The notes below the pieces were generated by a model. That model saw only the letters and a program-made list of their open reading frames with translations, was not told the DNA's origin and did no database searches. Both the position numbers and the translations under genes were made by a program. Positions 1 through 9,663 of a stretch of 47,513 bases of DNA are shown piece by piece. Numbering within the stretch: the stretch's first letter is position 1; every line of letters starts with the position of its first letter. Origin of the DNA: Agmasoma carcini (nom. nud.) (Eukaryota > Microsporidia > Thelohaniidae); the NCBI GenBank assembly GCA_029232285.1, contig JAOXFI010000029.1:1-47513 (forward strand), written 5' to 3'.

Positions 1-795
1 GAAATTGAAAATGACATTGACATTGCGTTAGTCAAACAAAACCATGCCATGTTAGAACAATTGGAAGATTTTGAAGGCAATGGTGGGTTTTGGGATCAAC
101 GCTATGTACCACTATATAAATGGATTAAAGCAAATGGACAATTCGATAATTTTGTGTACACCTTAGCATATTCAATACAAAATGAAAAATTTAAAAAGTT
201 TATTGAAAAAAATGATGATTTAAAAAAACTGTTTGAAATAGAATTAATTGACACAAACAATAGTAAAACATATAAAAATGATCAAATTTATGACTTTTTT
301 AATCAATTAGAGTATAATGGTACGTTAACCAATAGTTTTAAATATCATAATCTATATTCATTCTTCTACGATGCTGAATTTTTCGGCAAAAAAATATCTA
401 ACCAAACCCAAACATTTACTCCAACTTATAATTATAATTCACTACCAAATTTATATATTATTGATGTTCATAAATGTAAAAAATTATTTGATAATTTTTA
501 TAATGTTGAAAAAAATTTTATTAATTTACCAATTGACTTCACTATATCAAAAAGACACTTACAATATTTTCATTACACTCTTAAGCTAATTTTATTTTTA
601 CATAAAAATGGTGATTATAAAAATAATTTTATAATCATAAAACTTAAGCTCAATTGGTATAAAATAGATCACGAATTTAATATTTCTAAGTATAAATTTT
701 TTAATTTTTCTCAGTTGGATGTTGTTAATGAATATTCTGATTATGAAATATCTTATATTTATGAAAAAAATTATATTATTGAAAAAATTAAATAA
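1..795 (+). CDS. Orphan protein, 5' end outside window (partial)
   Basis: The frame is open from base 1 to the TAA at 793-795, so at least 264 residues are present and the true start may lie left of the window. The first in-frame ATG is at 49, but the 16 codons before it are also open and read like protein (acidic, then KQNHA). I recognise no family. The N-terminal part is rich in charged and aromatic residues (for example GGFWDQRYVPLYKW), and the rest is Asn/Lys/Tyr/Phe-rich, as expected from A+T-rich codons. No signal peptide or membrane segment is visible in the part seen. It is followed directly by a 65-bp tandem repeat. It is probably a lineage-specific gene. Confidence 0.6.
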   Translation, partial: EIENDIDIALVKQNHAMLEQLEDFEGNGGFWDQRYVPLYKWIKANGQFDNFVYTLAYSIQNEKFKKFIEKNDDLKKLFEIELIDTNNSKTYKNDQIYDFFNQLEYNGTLTNSFKYHNLYSFFYDAEFFGKKISNQTQTFTPTYNYNSLPNLYIIDVHKCKKLFDNFYNVEKNFINLPIDFTISKRHLQYFHYTLKLILFLHKNGDYKNNFIIIKLKLNWYKIDHEFNISKYKFFNFSQLDVVNEYSDYEISYIYEKNYIIEKIK

Positions 796-857
796 AAAAA
801 TTATTTATTATATTTTTATTATATATCTAATTATAAAGTTTTCAGATCAATCATTAA

Positions 858-1025
858 ATATATCTAATTGCAAATTTACATATCAATTTAAATATTTCTT
901 ATTTGTAAAATATTTATATTCTCTATCTAATTGCAAATTTTCTTATCAATCATTAAATATTTCTTATTTGTAAAATTTTTATATTCTCTATCTAATTGCA
1001 AATTTTCTTATCAATCTTTAAATAT
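858..1025. repeat. 65-bp tandem repeat, related to dispersed family B
   Basis: Copies begin at about 861, 924 and 989, each opening with TATCTAATTGCAAATTT. The second period is exactly 65 bp and the third copy is cut short. The core (a CTAATTGCAAATTTTC-like stretch followed by ATCAAT..TTAAATAT) resembles the left part of the inverted-repeat element at 27863-28072, so this may be an amplified fragment of that element. Short open frames across it look accidental. Confidence 0.6.
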
Positions 1026-1175
1026 AATGTTTTACATTAAAAATCTTAAAAAAAATTAAATTAATTATTTATTTATAGCAAACAACCCACTTTATTTCAA
1101 ATATATAAAAGTTCAGATTTTAAATTATTATATAAAAGATTAGATGGATTAGTTGCTTAGATCACTTATTCATTA

Positions 1176-1952
1176 TTAAGCTGATGGTTGAGCAGGTACT
1201 TGCTGCTGTCCTTCTTTAGAATCTGTCTCAATCCTACTAACATAGTTATCATAACTTGATCTAGCTGCCTGTCTTTGTCTTTCAGATATAGGCCTGTCTG
1301 CAATTACAGTTCGTCCATTAATTTCACGAATAATTGATCCTTCTTCTTCTTGAGATTTATCCGTTATAGAGGCAGGATTTACTTTATCACTTCCAGCATT
1401 TTCAACAGCTTTTTGTGGTTGTTGAGGAGCATTCTTCTTTACTTCTGAAGAGGATTGATCTCCAGTATTTTCAACAGGTTTTTGTGATTGTTGAGGAACA
1501 TTCTTCTTTTCTTCTAAAGCAGATTCATCTCCAGTATTTTCAACAGGGTTTTGTGGTTGTTGAGGAGCATTCTTTGTTTCTTCTGAAGCAGATTCATCTC
1601 CAGTTTTACCACCAGTAGCTGTAGCATCTCCTAAAGCAGAAGATCCACTTTCGGTTGAAGTAGGTACAGTTGTTTCAACTTCATTATTATCATTACCAGT
1701 TTGACCCTTTGGAACTTTATTGCTGGTGGCTGGTTGAGTGGTTTCAGTATTAGTACTACTTGTATCATCATTACTAGCAGTTGCTGCTGTAGCACTACTT
1801 TGGCTACTAGCATTAGCAGTAGTAGAAGGAGCTGTATTACTTGCAGTTGTAGAAGATTGTTTATTGTCTAAAAACCTTAAAGTAATAAAAACACCTATAA
1901 ATAACATTCCGAGTAACACAAACATTTTGTTATTTGTCATCTTACTTTGCAT
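1176..1952 (-). CDS. Low-complexity Ser/Thr/Ala and Gln/Pro repeat protein with N-terminal membrane anchor
   Basis: A 258-residue protein. Residues about 10-27 (MFVLLGMLFIGVFITLRF) form a signal anchor or signal peptide. A Ser/Thr/Ala-rich stretch follows (about 32-100), then three imperfect 23-residue repeats with the core KNAPQQPQNPVENTGDES (about 120-187), then a charged C-terminus. This composition suggests a surface or secreted protein, possibly O-glycosylated, but no family is recognised. A second ATG at 1940, MTNNKMF, is an alternative start. An AAATTT motif lies about 14 bases before the first ATG, which supports expression. The repeat region is 69 bp per unit in DNA. It stands alone, convergent with the orphan gene to its left. 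Confidence 0.7.
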   Translation of the reverse strand: MQSKMTNNKMFVLLGMLFIGVFITLRFLDNKQSSTTASNTAPSTTANASSQSSATAATASNDDTSSTNTETTQPATSNKVPKGQTGNDNNEVETTVPTSTESGSSALGDATATGGKTGDESASEETKNAPQQPQNPVENTGDESALEEKKNVPQQSQKPVENTGDQSSSEVKKNAPQQPQKAVENAGSDKVNPASITDKSQEEEGSIIREINGRTVIADRPISERQRQAARSSYDNYVSRIETDSKEGQQQVPAQPSA

Positions 1953-2275
1953 GATTTTGTGGGTAAATTTTTCTTAAATTTTTTTATATTTTTTTTATTG
2001 ATTATTTTTTTTAATATTTATTCAATGCACCAATCGATTTATAAATTATTTTAAGGAGTATTTGATTAATTAGTTAGTTTTTAAATATTATATATTTTAA
2101 ATAAATATTAACCAAGTGATTGTAAAATTATATTAATTTAATTATCACTAAATCATGTTTAAGGAGTAATTAGTTAGTAAGTTAATAGTTAGTTAGTAAA
2201 TATTTTAGTATATATGTTCTCTTTATAAATAAATTTTATATACTATATAGCATATAATTATATATAAGCACACTT

Positions 2276-2866
2276 GGTTACACATATAGTCATATATCAT
2301 CATATATCATCATATATAGTCACATGTAGTTACATTTAGTCATATATAGTCACATGTAGTCACATGTAGTCACATTTAGTCATATATCATTATATAAAAT
2401 CATATATAGTCATATATAGTCACACTTAGTCATATATAGTCATATATAGTCACATGTAGTCATATATAGTCATATATAATCACATATAGTCATATATCAT
2501 CATATATAGTCACATGCAGTTACATTTAGTCATATATGGTGATATACCATAACATTTAGTCATATAGTGATATATCATCATATAAAATCACACTTAGTCA
2601 TAAATAAACATATAAAATCACACTTAGTCATATATAGTCACATGTAGTCACATTTAGTCATATATCATCATATAAAATCACACTTAGTCATATATAATCA
2701 TATATAGTCACATATAGTGATATATCATCATATATAGTCACACTTAGTCATATATCATCATAACATTTAGTCACATGTAGTCATATATAGTCATATATAG
2801 TCACATGTAGTCACATATCATCATATATAGTCACATGTAGTCACATATATTAATCACACATATAAT
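2276..2866. repeat. Decanucleotide minisatellite (unit CATATATAGT)
   Basis: About 590 bp built almost entirely of 10-bp units: CATATATAGT, CACATGTAGT, CACATTTAGT, CATATATCAT and close variants. Phase is kept for long stretches, with occasional short units. There is no coding potential. The 10-bp period is close to one helical turn. Confidence 0.9.
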
Positions 2867-3028
2867 CATACATAAATATCACTTTTATCTACTCAATATA
2901 GATTTATATTTCATTTTCCAAATATTAAATAAAAATTTATTGTTTATTTTTAAAGAAATATAATAAAGTATAATTTTATATTAAATCTAACTGATTTGAT
3001 TAACTAACTAATTAACTTGATAACTAAT

Positions 3029-3223
3029 CTGACTAATTAATCTGACTAACTAATCTGACTAACTAATCTGACTAACTAATCTGACTAACTAATCTGACTA
3101 ACTAATCTGACTAACTAATTTGACTAACTAATCTGACTAACTAATCTGACTAACTAATTTGACTAACTAATTTGACTAACTAATCTGACTAACTAATCTG
3201 ACTAACTAATCTGACTAACTAAT
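3029..3223. repeat. 13-bp minisatellite (unit CTGACTAACTAAT), 15 copies
   Basis: Fifteen consecutive 13-bp units start at 3029, 3042, 3055 and so on to 3211. They are almost perfect, with only C/T or A/T changes in a few units. A degenerate lead-in lies at about 2990-3028. The array ends about 52 bp before the ATG of the next gene, so it could lie in its promoter region. Confidence 0.93.
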
Positions 3224-3275
3224 AAAATATTAAAACAAATAAATTTTTATTCTAAAAAGGTATTAAAAACTACCC

Positions 3276-4295
3276 ATGATAACTAACTTTTACTTAAAAC
3301 TAATGTCTTACATAAACTTTAATACAAAAGAAATAACTCCATCAATTTATAATAATATTTCAACCAAAATCACTTCTCAAATATCAGAAAATGCTAAAAT
3401 AAATGAAATAGTTGAAAATTTAATATTTCATGATCTAAAAATTACATTAAAAAGTTTAATACTTGAAAATAATCAATATGAATTATTTAAAAAGGATTAT
3501 TTATCACTTATAAATATTATTATGGAATTTGTTAATAATGGAAAAGATTTAAATAATTTTATTAATAATTTAAATAATAAAAATTATTATTTTATAAAAA
3601 ATGAAATTGATAATTTATTTTCTGATTATTATGATAAAAATAAAAATGATAAATTTTTTTATCAAAATTATAAAAATGGATATTTTTTTATAGAACAAAT
3701 CATTCAAAATAATGAATTAAATCAAAAAATACCAAATATTTTTGAAACTTTGGTATTTTTTTATATTAAAAAACAAAATATATCTTGGTTATCCATTGAT
3801 AATATTAAAAAAATGATAATAGATTTTACATTTTGTACCAATTCTTATTTAGATTACATTGTAAAATCTAAAACTTTTTTTAATGATTTTTGCTTAAATT
3901 TTGATAATTTTTATATTGAAAATTATTTTAAGTTTTTTATATATAAAATTTGTGAAATAAAATTAGTTAGTAAAAGAAAAGATGAGAATTTAAATAATTT
4001 ATATTTTTATATCAAAGCATTGGATGATATTTTAATATTAGAAAACAAATTTGTATTTTTAGAATTAATTTATCATTGTTTAATAAATAACTTAAATATT
4101 AGTAAAGAACATCCAATGGAATACATAAAATATGAAAATAATAATTATAGCAATGAATTATACTTAGAAATATTAAAATATGAAAGAAATAAGATAAAAA
4201 ATAGTGATAATATGGAATTTGATATATTTAACATTATTAAGATAAAACATTATTTTAATAATAAGTTAGAAATAATAGAAAAGTTATATAAATAA
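3276..4295 (+). CDS. Orphan protein, Asn/Lys/Ile/Phe-rich, 339 aa
   Basis: An uninterrupted frame of 339 codons with an ATG at 3276, preceded by an AAATTTTT stretch about 28 bases upstream. A second in-frame ATG (MSYINFN) follows ten codons later. Composition is strongly biased to Asn, Lys, Ile, Phe and Tyr; many short helices seem likely and no clear membrane segment is seen. I recognise no family. It is enclosed by minisatellites on both sides (13-bp array upstream, 14-bp array downstream), like the orphan genes at 1-795 and 7066-8046. It is likely a real lineage-specific gene, because a frame this long is not expected by chance in such A+T-rich DNA. Confidence 0.65.
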   Translation: MITNFYLKLMSYINFNTKEITPSIYNNISTKITSQISENAKINEIVENLIFHDLKITLKSLILENNQYELFKKDYLSLINIIMEFVNNGKDLNNFINNLNNKNYYFIKNEIDNLFSDYYDKNKNDKFFYQNYKNGYFFIEQIIQNNELNQKIPNIFETLVFFYIKKQNISWLSIDNIKKMIIDFTFCTNSYLDYIVKSKTFFNDFCLNFDNFYIENYFKFFIYKICEIKLVSKRKDENLNNLYFYIKALDDILILENKFVFLELIYHCLINNLNISKEHPMEYIKYENNNYSNELYLEILKYERNKIKNSDNMEFDIFNIIKIKHYFNNKLEIIEKLYK

Positions 4296-4324
4296 ATGTT
4301 TGTAGTTTTTATTTTAGTTGTGAT

Positions 4325-4735
4325 ATGGTTATCTATTTATGGTAGGGTTATTATGATAAGGCCAGTATGGTAGGATTATATGTGTGGGGCTAGTATGGTA
4401 GGGTTATATGTGTGGGGCTAGTATGGTAGGGCTAGTATGGTAGAGCTAGTATGATAAAGCCAGTTATGATAGGGCTAGTATGGTAAGGTTATTATGGTAG
4501 GGTTATGTGTGTAGGGCTAGTATGGTAGAGGGCTAGTTATGATAGGGCTAGTATGATAGGGCTAGTATGGTAGAGCTAGTATGGTAGAGCTAGTATGATA
4601 GGGCCAGTTATGATAGGGCTAGTTATGGTAGGGCTAGTATGATAGGGTTATTATGATAGGGCCAGTTATGATAGGGCCAGTTATGATAGGGCTAGTAAGG
4701 TTAATATGATAGGGCTAGTATGGTAGGGCTAGACA
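4325..4735. repeat. 14-bp minisatellite (unit AGGGCTAGTATGGT)
   Basis: About 410 bp of imperfect 14-15-bp units of the type AGGGCTAGTATGGT, with variants carrying GCCAGTTATGAT or GGGTTATGTGTG. It is much richer in G on this strand than its surroundings. It begins right after the stop of the upstream orphan gene and ends about 190 bp before the RPB4-like gene. Confidence 0.9.
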
Positions 4736-4910
4736 GCTTATGTTAGTTGTCAGGGTTAATCAATCATGTTATATCAAGGTTAGCATGCCTTACATCAGCT
4801 ATGTTGCTGATATTTTATTTATATTTATGATAAAACTCATATTATATAAGCTTTATTATAGCTAATAAAATAATTAATTATCAAATTTCAAATATTTAAA
4901 AATTTTATAA

Positions 4911-4922
4911 AAAAATTTTACA
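4911..4922 (+). promoter_or_regulatory. AAATTT-like start signal of the RPB4-like gene
   Basis: AAAAATTTTACA abuts the ATG at 4923. The same motif precedes at least ten other genes here, so it is probably the microsporidian AAATTT-like signal that marks the transcription/translation start region. Confidence 0.6.
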
Positions 4923-5270
4923 ATGGGAGGAATTGGAAAAGAGCTCTCATCTAAACCAATAACAATGACTGAAGCTCATAATATATTAGTTTCTATGAAG
5001 GAAAACCATAAAGATAGAACAGTAGAAGCTAAGGAAGTATTAATTGCAACTTATGATTATACTTCTAAGTTTTGTAAAATTACTGATGAAGCTGTTGTAT
5101 CAAATTTAGTTCATTTCTTACAATTGAATGATTTTAATGATGAAGAGATTAGCTTGATTGGATCTTTGTTGCCACAAAGTATTGATGAACTTAAGATAAG
5201 CATTCCATCTGTGAATAGGTTTGAAGATAATGTTTTATCTTCTGTTATTGATAAAATATTAAGTTTATAA
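4923..5270 (+). CDS. RPB4: RNA polymerase II subunit Rpb4-like protein
   Basis: A 115-residue protein resembling the Rpb4/Rpc17 family: an N-terminal segment (ITMTEAHNILVSMKE, about 18-32), the helix typically reading TYDYTSKF (about 44-51), and a C-terminal HRDC-like helical bundle with LLPQSIDELKISIPS (about 83-97) matching the family's L-P-x-(T/S)-x-[DE]-E-(A/L)-x-x-L-I-P-S region. Rpb4 pairs with Rpb7 to form the RNA polymerase II stalk; Rpc17 does the same in polymerase III. I favour Rpb4, but the pol III paralogue cannot be excluded by eye. The start is firm because the AAATTT-like motif lies immediately before the ATG. Confidence 0.65.
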   Translation: MGGIGKELSSKPITMTEAHNILVSMKENHKDRTVEAKEVLIATYDYTSKFCKITDEAVVSNLVHFLQLNDFNDEEISLIGSLLPQSIDELKISIPSVNRFEDNVLSSVIDKILSL

Positions 5271-6234
5271 ATAAAATAATAAATAGTTAAATTTTTGGTA
5301 TTGTTAAGATTTGAGAAATAACAAAGTGTTTATAGACTAAGTTGTACAATTATATAATGTGTAGCCTTTTTGTGAGGATATTGTGATGTAATTATGAATT
5401 TATTAGGTTTAATTGTAATAAACTTTCACCTTTGAATCAATTAAATTATGAAGTGGTGTATGTATTGAAAATAGTGAAAATTATGAAAATGGTTAAAATT
5501 CTGAAAATAGCGAAAATTATTCTGTTATTTATGCATTTAAAATTATTCTGTTGTTTATTTTATGTATTCCTTAAGCAATACACCAAACCCTTTATATCTC
5601 TCCTTTTATAAAAAAATGTAAATAATATTCTTGATCATTTCCAATATACAAGCCATTAGTAAAAGAAACATTATATCATATATAACCCTTCTCTGAATTA
5701 ATGTTATTCTATTACTTCTCTAAACATACAAAGACAATCCAACCTATTCTAATAATTTCTATTATTGCTTGATGTAACACTGTTATCAAATATTTATGAA
5801 TTTTACTTTTATACAAATTTTATATAACATTGCAATAATTTAAGAGTAAGAATCCTTTAATATCTAAACATTTACAGATTATAACCAGTCAATTGTTATG
5901 TTGATACCTCCATCATAAAATACCAATTTTAAATTTTAAATTATTAGTGTTGTATTAACTTTAACTTTTACTTTTGGTTAAAATTGAGAGATTCAGTGAT
6001 AAAAACACAATTTCAATGTTAATAGAATTTCAGAACAATCTCAGTTAATAACCTTCTTATCATAATTTTATAAAATTTATAATATATTTTTAATTACAAA
6101 TTTATAACCTTTTATACTTATAGGAAAGGATTTTATTTATTTTCTACAATTTAATAATTAATCTGAAGGTTGTTATATGAAACTATATATCAATCTAAAA
6201 AGGTGTTTTTTTAATTATGTAGTAAAGATTATAC
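5271..6234. other. Gene-free stretch
   Basis: A+T-rich sequence with stops in all frames. Short G-containing strings around 5440-5510 (GAAAATTATGAAAATGGTTAAAA type) form a weak local repeat. I see no RNA gene or conserved protein. Confidence 0.5.
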
Positions 6235-6515
6235 CACAACCGATTTTAGGAATGAAGCTAAAATCATACAGATTGATGAGACCATGTCAATTATAATTTA
6301 AATCACATCATCACTGATCGATGCACAACAAAATATATTGTAGAATTCGGTATGAAAATAATTCGAGTATTTGCAACTGTAATCAAAGTAAAAAAGTTGA
6401 ACTATTTTGCTTATTATAAACTCTCAAGTTACAGGTGATAGTACAATATACACTGATGAAGCCCTGATATACAAGAATTAGGTTTTAATCACTCTTAAGT
6501 ATGCCATAAATAACT
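6235..6515 (+). pseudogene. IS1595/Merlin-like transposase relic (copy 1)
   Basis: Broken plus-strand pieces match the DDE transposase family of IS1595/ISXO2 elements (Merlin in eukaryotes). They are a KIIQIDETM segment around 6260-6285 (first catalytic Asp), a STIYTDEALIYKN segment around 6440-6477 (second Asp), and, after a frameshift, LGFNHS..VCHK (to about 6508). Stops and frameshifts interrupt it, and the final IE..W motif is missing; the minisatellite begins soon after. This is a non-functional remnant. Confidence 0.65.
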
Positions 6516-6587
6516 ATTATTTATTAAAGAATTTTGGTTTTTTACTAATAAAATTGATATTTAAATAAATATTATACAATATATTAT

Positions 6588-7028
6588 ACATGATCTACTA
6601 CACGATCTACTACACGATCTACTATACATGATCTACTATACGATCTACTACACGATCTACTATACATGATCTATTATATAATCTACTACATAATACCATG
6701 ATCTACTACATAATCTATTACATAATACCATGATCTACTACATAATCTATTACATGATCTACTATACGATCTACTATACATGATCTACTACACAATCTAC
6801 TATACATGATCTACTATACAATCTACTACACGATCTACTATACACGATCTACTACACATGATCTATTATACAATATATTATACATGATCTACTATACAAT
6901 CTACTATACATGATCTACTACATGATCTACTATACATGATCTACTACATAATCTATTACACGATCTACTATACATGATCTACTACATAATCTACTACACG
7001 ATCTACTATACACGATCTACTATACTAT
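6588..7028. repeat. 12/14-bp minisatellite (CGATCTACTACA / CATGATCTACTATA)
   Basis: About 440 bp of mixed 12-bp (CGATCTACTACA type) and 14-bp (CATGATCTACTATA type) units, every unit holding ATCTA. It ends about 38 bp before the ATG of the next orphan gene. Confidence 0.9.
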
Positions 7029-7065
7029 TAAATATACTATAAAACATTTTTCATAAAAATTTACC

Positions 7066-8046
7066 ATGAAAATAAACACTTCAGAATTTGGAATTGAAAA
7101 GTCAATAATAGCAGTTACAGATGAAAAACTATTTTATAACGATCCAACCACTAATCTACAGAAAGAATGGGATTCTTTGGCACATTATTACTCTACCAAA
7201 GCAGAAGAGTTCGACCATGAACAAAATACAAAATTTTACAAAAATATCCGTTTGGCAAGCATCGAAAACGAAACCGCCCTCACAACTTATGACCTTGTAA
7301 ATAGAAATATTTTAAAAAGTATAACTCTAACTAACTATAAAATCAATGAAAAAATTTGTATAAAAAAATTCATCCTTTCAGAGTGTAAAAATATTCTACA
7401 AAATTGCATCAAAACCTTTAATTTAGCTCTACAAAACGAAAATAACGCATATAAAGAGATAAAAAGTCTAAAACAGAACATAAAAGTATCTCAAAACAAA
7501 ATAGAACTCTTCTGTCATGGTTCTTTCGTTGAATATGGCAATATTGAATTAATATCAAAATATAAACCAAGTGGTATTTTATGCAAAATAACCTATAAAG
7601 ATCATGAAATAATTGGTTATCACAAAAATCAATCATCAAATTGTTATAAAAACATAAACGAGTATTTTTTAGAACAAAAAATTATTGGTAAACATAAAGA
7701 AAGATTTTTAACAATAGAATTTCTAAGTCAAGAATCTAACGAAGTAAATCCAATTTGTATTTCAACAATTATGGAATTTAAAAATGGTAAAAAAATCAAA
7801 GAATTAAAAAAAAAATTAATTTTGGCACTTTCTTCATATTTTCTTTCGTCTGAAATAAATGGACAAGGTGATGTAACATATATCAACTCTGAAACATCCT
7901 TAGAATTGGATAATAAATCAAAAACTTACTTCGCACTAACCAAACATAATGTTTATAGAGTTGAAAGGTGTTCTGATGAGTTTAAAATATTTAAAAATGG
8001 GGTTTTGATTCCATATTCTCGTAATGAGAAATATGAATTGATGTAA
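7066..8046 (+). CDS. Orphan protein, 326 aa
   Basis: A 326-codon frame whose ATG follows AAAAATTTACC at 7055-7065, so the start is well supported. There is no signal peptide or membrane segment. A Lys/Asn-rich helical middle (about 100-150, possibly coiled coil around KEIKSLKQNIKVSQNKIE) precedes a mixed C-terminal half. I do not recognise the family. Codon use is less extreme than in the 3276-4295 gene. Its promoter region is a minisatellite, an arrangement shared with the other orphan gene at 3276. It ends convergently with the gene at 8136-8750. Confidence 0.7.
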   Translation: MKINTSEFGIEKSIIAVTDEKLFYNDPTTNLQKEWDSLAHYYSTKAEEFDHEQNTKFYKNIRLASIENETALTTYDLVNRNILKSITLTNYKINEKICIKKFILSECKNILQNCIKTFNLALQNENNAYKEIKSLKQNIKVSQNKIELFCHGSFVEYGNIELISKYKPSGILCKITYKDHEIIGYHKNQSSNCYKNINEYFLEQKIIGKHKERFLTIEFLSQESNEVNPICISTIMEFKNGKKIKELKKKLILALSSYFLSSEINGQGDVTYINSETSLELDNKSKTYFALTKHNVYRVERCSDEFKIFKNGVLIPYSRNEKYELM

Positions 8047-8135
8047 TTTATGTAATTGATAATTTTAATAAAAAATTATAATTTAAATTTATATTTTTTA
8101 CAATTTTATTTTTTTATTTTTACAATTTTTATTAT

Positions 8136-8750
8136 TTACAATTTTGTACTTTGTATGTCCTCAGTTAGAATTGGTCCTTCTTTATTCAATTCTTTATTAT
8201 TTGATGACTTGGAAAGAAGTGAAACTTGGAAATCAAGTTCTTTCAATCTTTCTTGTTGCTTGGATTTGGTTTTTTGTTTATCTTTGATAATTTCTTCAAT
8301 GTTACTCTTCTCCAAGGCCATATCAGCTAAGACTCTTGCCTTGATAGAATCTGCTATTTTTGGATCGCTTATTATTTGTGTTGCAAGATCAGGAAATATT
8401 TCAAAATGTGTTTTTTCATCACATTGACCTATAAATGGCTTTTTTTGGTCGTATTGTATGCATTCCTTATCTCCAAGTTTTATTCTTATTTCATTATTAT
8501 CTTTTTTTTCTACTGTTGGATCTTTTGGCTTATCAGAGCACCATCCTTGGCTACAAATATACTTATCACCACTTTTTAAGTAACCATCCTCTAGTAGTTC
8601 AAAGTTAGCCTTTTTATCTAGCTTTGTTTTATCTTTTTGTATAATAAAATTTTTGTCTTCGTCTTCTACTAAATATCCAGTATTGTCTTCTTCACCTACT
8701 GTTTGTAATGTAATTACTTTTGTAAATATTCCTAGTGCATGTATGTACAT
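8136..8750 (-). CDS. Possible ricin-B-type (beta-trefoil) lectin-like protein
   Basis: A 204-residue protein. Residues about 20-125 look like part of a beta-trefoil: LLEDGYLKSGDKYICSQGWC, then KECIQYDQKK...IGQCD..THFEIFPD, resembling the C-L-Q...C-D...F-x-I-x-P rhythm of microsporidian ricin-B-lectin-like proteins. The C-terminal third is a charged helical or coiled-coil region. The N-terminus (MYIHALGIFTKVITLQ) is a poor signal peptide. The frame stays open about 30 codons upstream without another ATG, and no AAATTT motif is visible, so the true start or a small intron is uncertain. The family assignment is tentative. Confidence 0.45.
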   Translation of the reverse strand: MYIHALGIFTKVITLQTVGEEDNTGYLVEDEDKNFIIQKDKTKLDKKANFELLEDGYLKSGDKYICSQGWCSDKPKDPTVEKKDNNEIRIKLGDKECIQYDQKKPFIGQCDEKTHFEIFPDLATQIISDPKIADSIKARVLADMALEKSNIEEIIKDKQKTKSKQQERLKELDFQVSLLSKSSNNKELNKEGPILTEDIQSTKL

Positions 8751-9663
8751 ATTAATGATGAAAGTAGTTTTTTTTATAGTCTTTTGTTTCAGAAATATCA
8801 GATTTAGTATTTCAATTTTGTATTAATCAATTATTGAACATATTTGATGTATTTTAATCTGTGTTTCATTGGTGATAAGCCAATGTAAAGTCTTTTTATA
8901 ACAATTCTTTATATCATTGTATTATATATTTATGATTGAAATAAAATAATATTTGATTACAGTCTTAAATATGATAAGAGGAATTTTTCAAAATATTAAT
9001 AGGAAATGTTGTATTTTAGTAAAGCTTATTAATAACAATAAACTACCTCGGTTGTAAAAGTATAAAATGATTACCTTTGAAAAGCAAATTTTGAATAATG
9101 ACATAATGATATTTGTCTCAGGTATAAATAGTATTGATTGTTGTAAACCTAGAGAAATTGAATCAGTAATCATAGATTACTAAAGGGAATGTAAAAGGGA
9201 CGTATAACGACCATACACTTATCATGCTTTGTTAAAAAGCAATAGAAAAACTTGATTGACATACTACCTTAATCATTATAAATTCAAGAAATGGACCTTC
9301 CTTGACAATTAAGAAGAGGTGTTTAGAGAAGTATCCCTATCAATTGTTGGATAGAGTGAATAAAGTTATTTTATACCTCGTAGCTCTGGTTTAACCCCTG
9401 ATATTAACTAGTTATAGTATTATTGTTCTATTCAACGTTAGAACGTGAAGGTCTGACTTATACCAAAGCCTTTGTTCTTTAATATCACAAATATTAAAAT
9501 CTGAACAAATTTCTATTATAAAACTTTTAGTAACTAGTGAGTGTGTAGTATAAATATTTACTACTCCGTTGTTACAACTATTTGATTAGTTAAAATATAT
9601 TAAAAATAATAAAATTTATATTATTTTAAAAACCCTAAATATTTCATTTATAAACAAGTAAAA
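8751..9663. other. Intergenic region containing a family A repeat relic
   Basis: No protein-coding frame is convincing. From about 9190 to 9470 the plus strand aligns with the dispersed repeat family A; the block around GAAGAGGTGTTTAGAG at about 9312 matches a GACGAGGTGTCTGCAT block in the copy at 26000-26300. Confidence 0.5.
9190..9470 (+). repeat. Dispersed repeat family A, degenerate copy
   Basis: It shares short blocks with the other copies in the same order: ATCATGCTTT near the start, CCTTCCTTGACAAT..AAGAGGTGT in the middle, and AACGTGAAGGTCTGA near the end. It is more divergent than the copies at 26 and 28 kb. It contains no coding frame. Confidence 0.45.

Noticed and set aside
2276..7028. 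Repeat arrays as possible CRISPR arrays
   Set aside because: Units are 10-14 bp with no unique spacers and the genome is eukaryotic.
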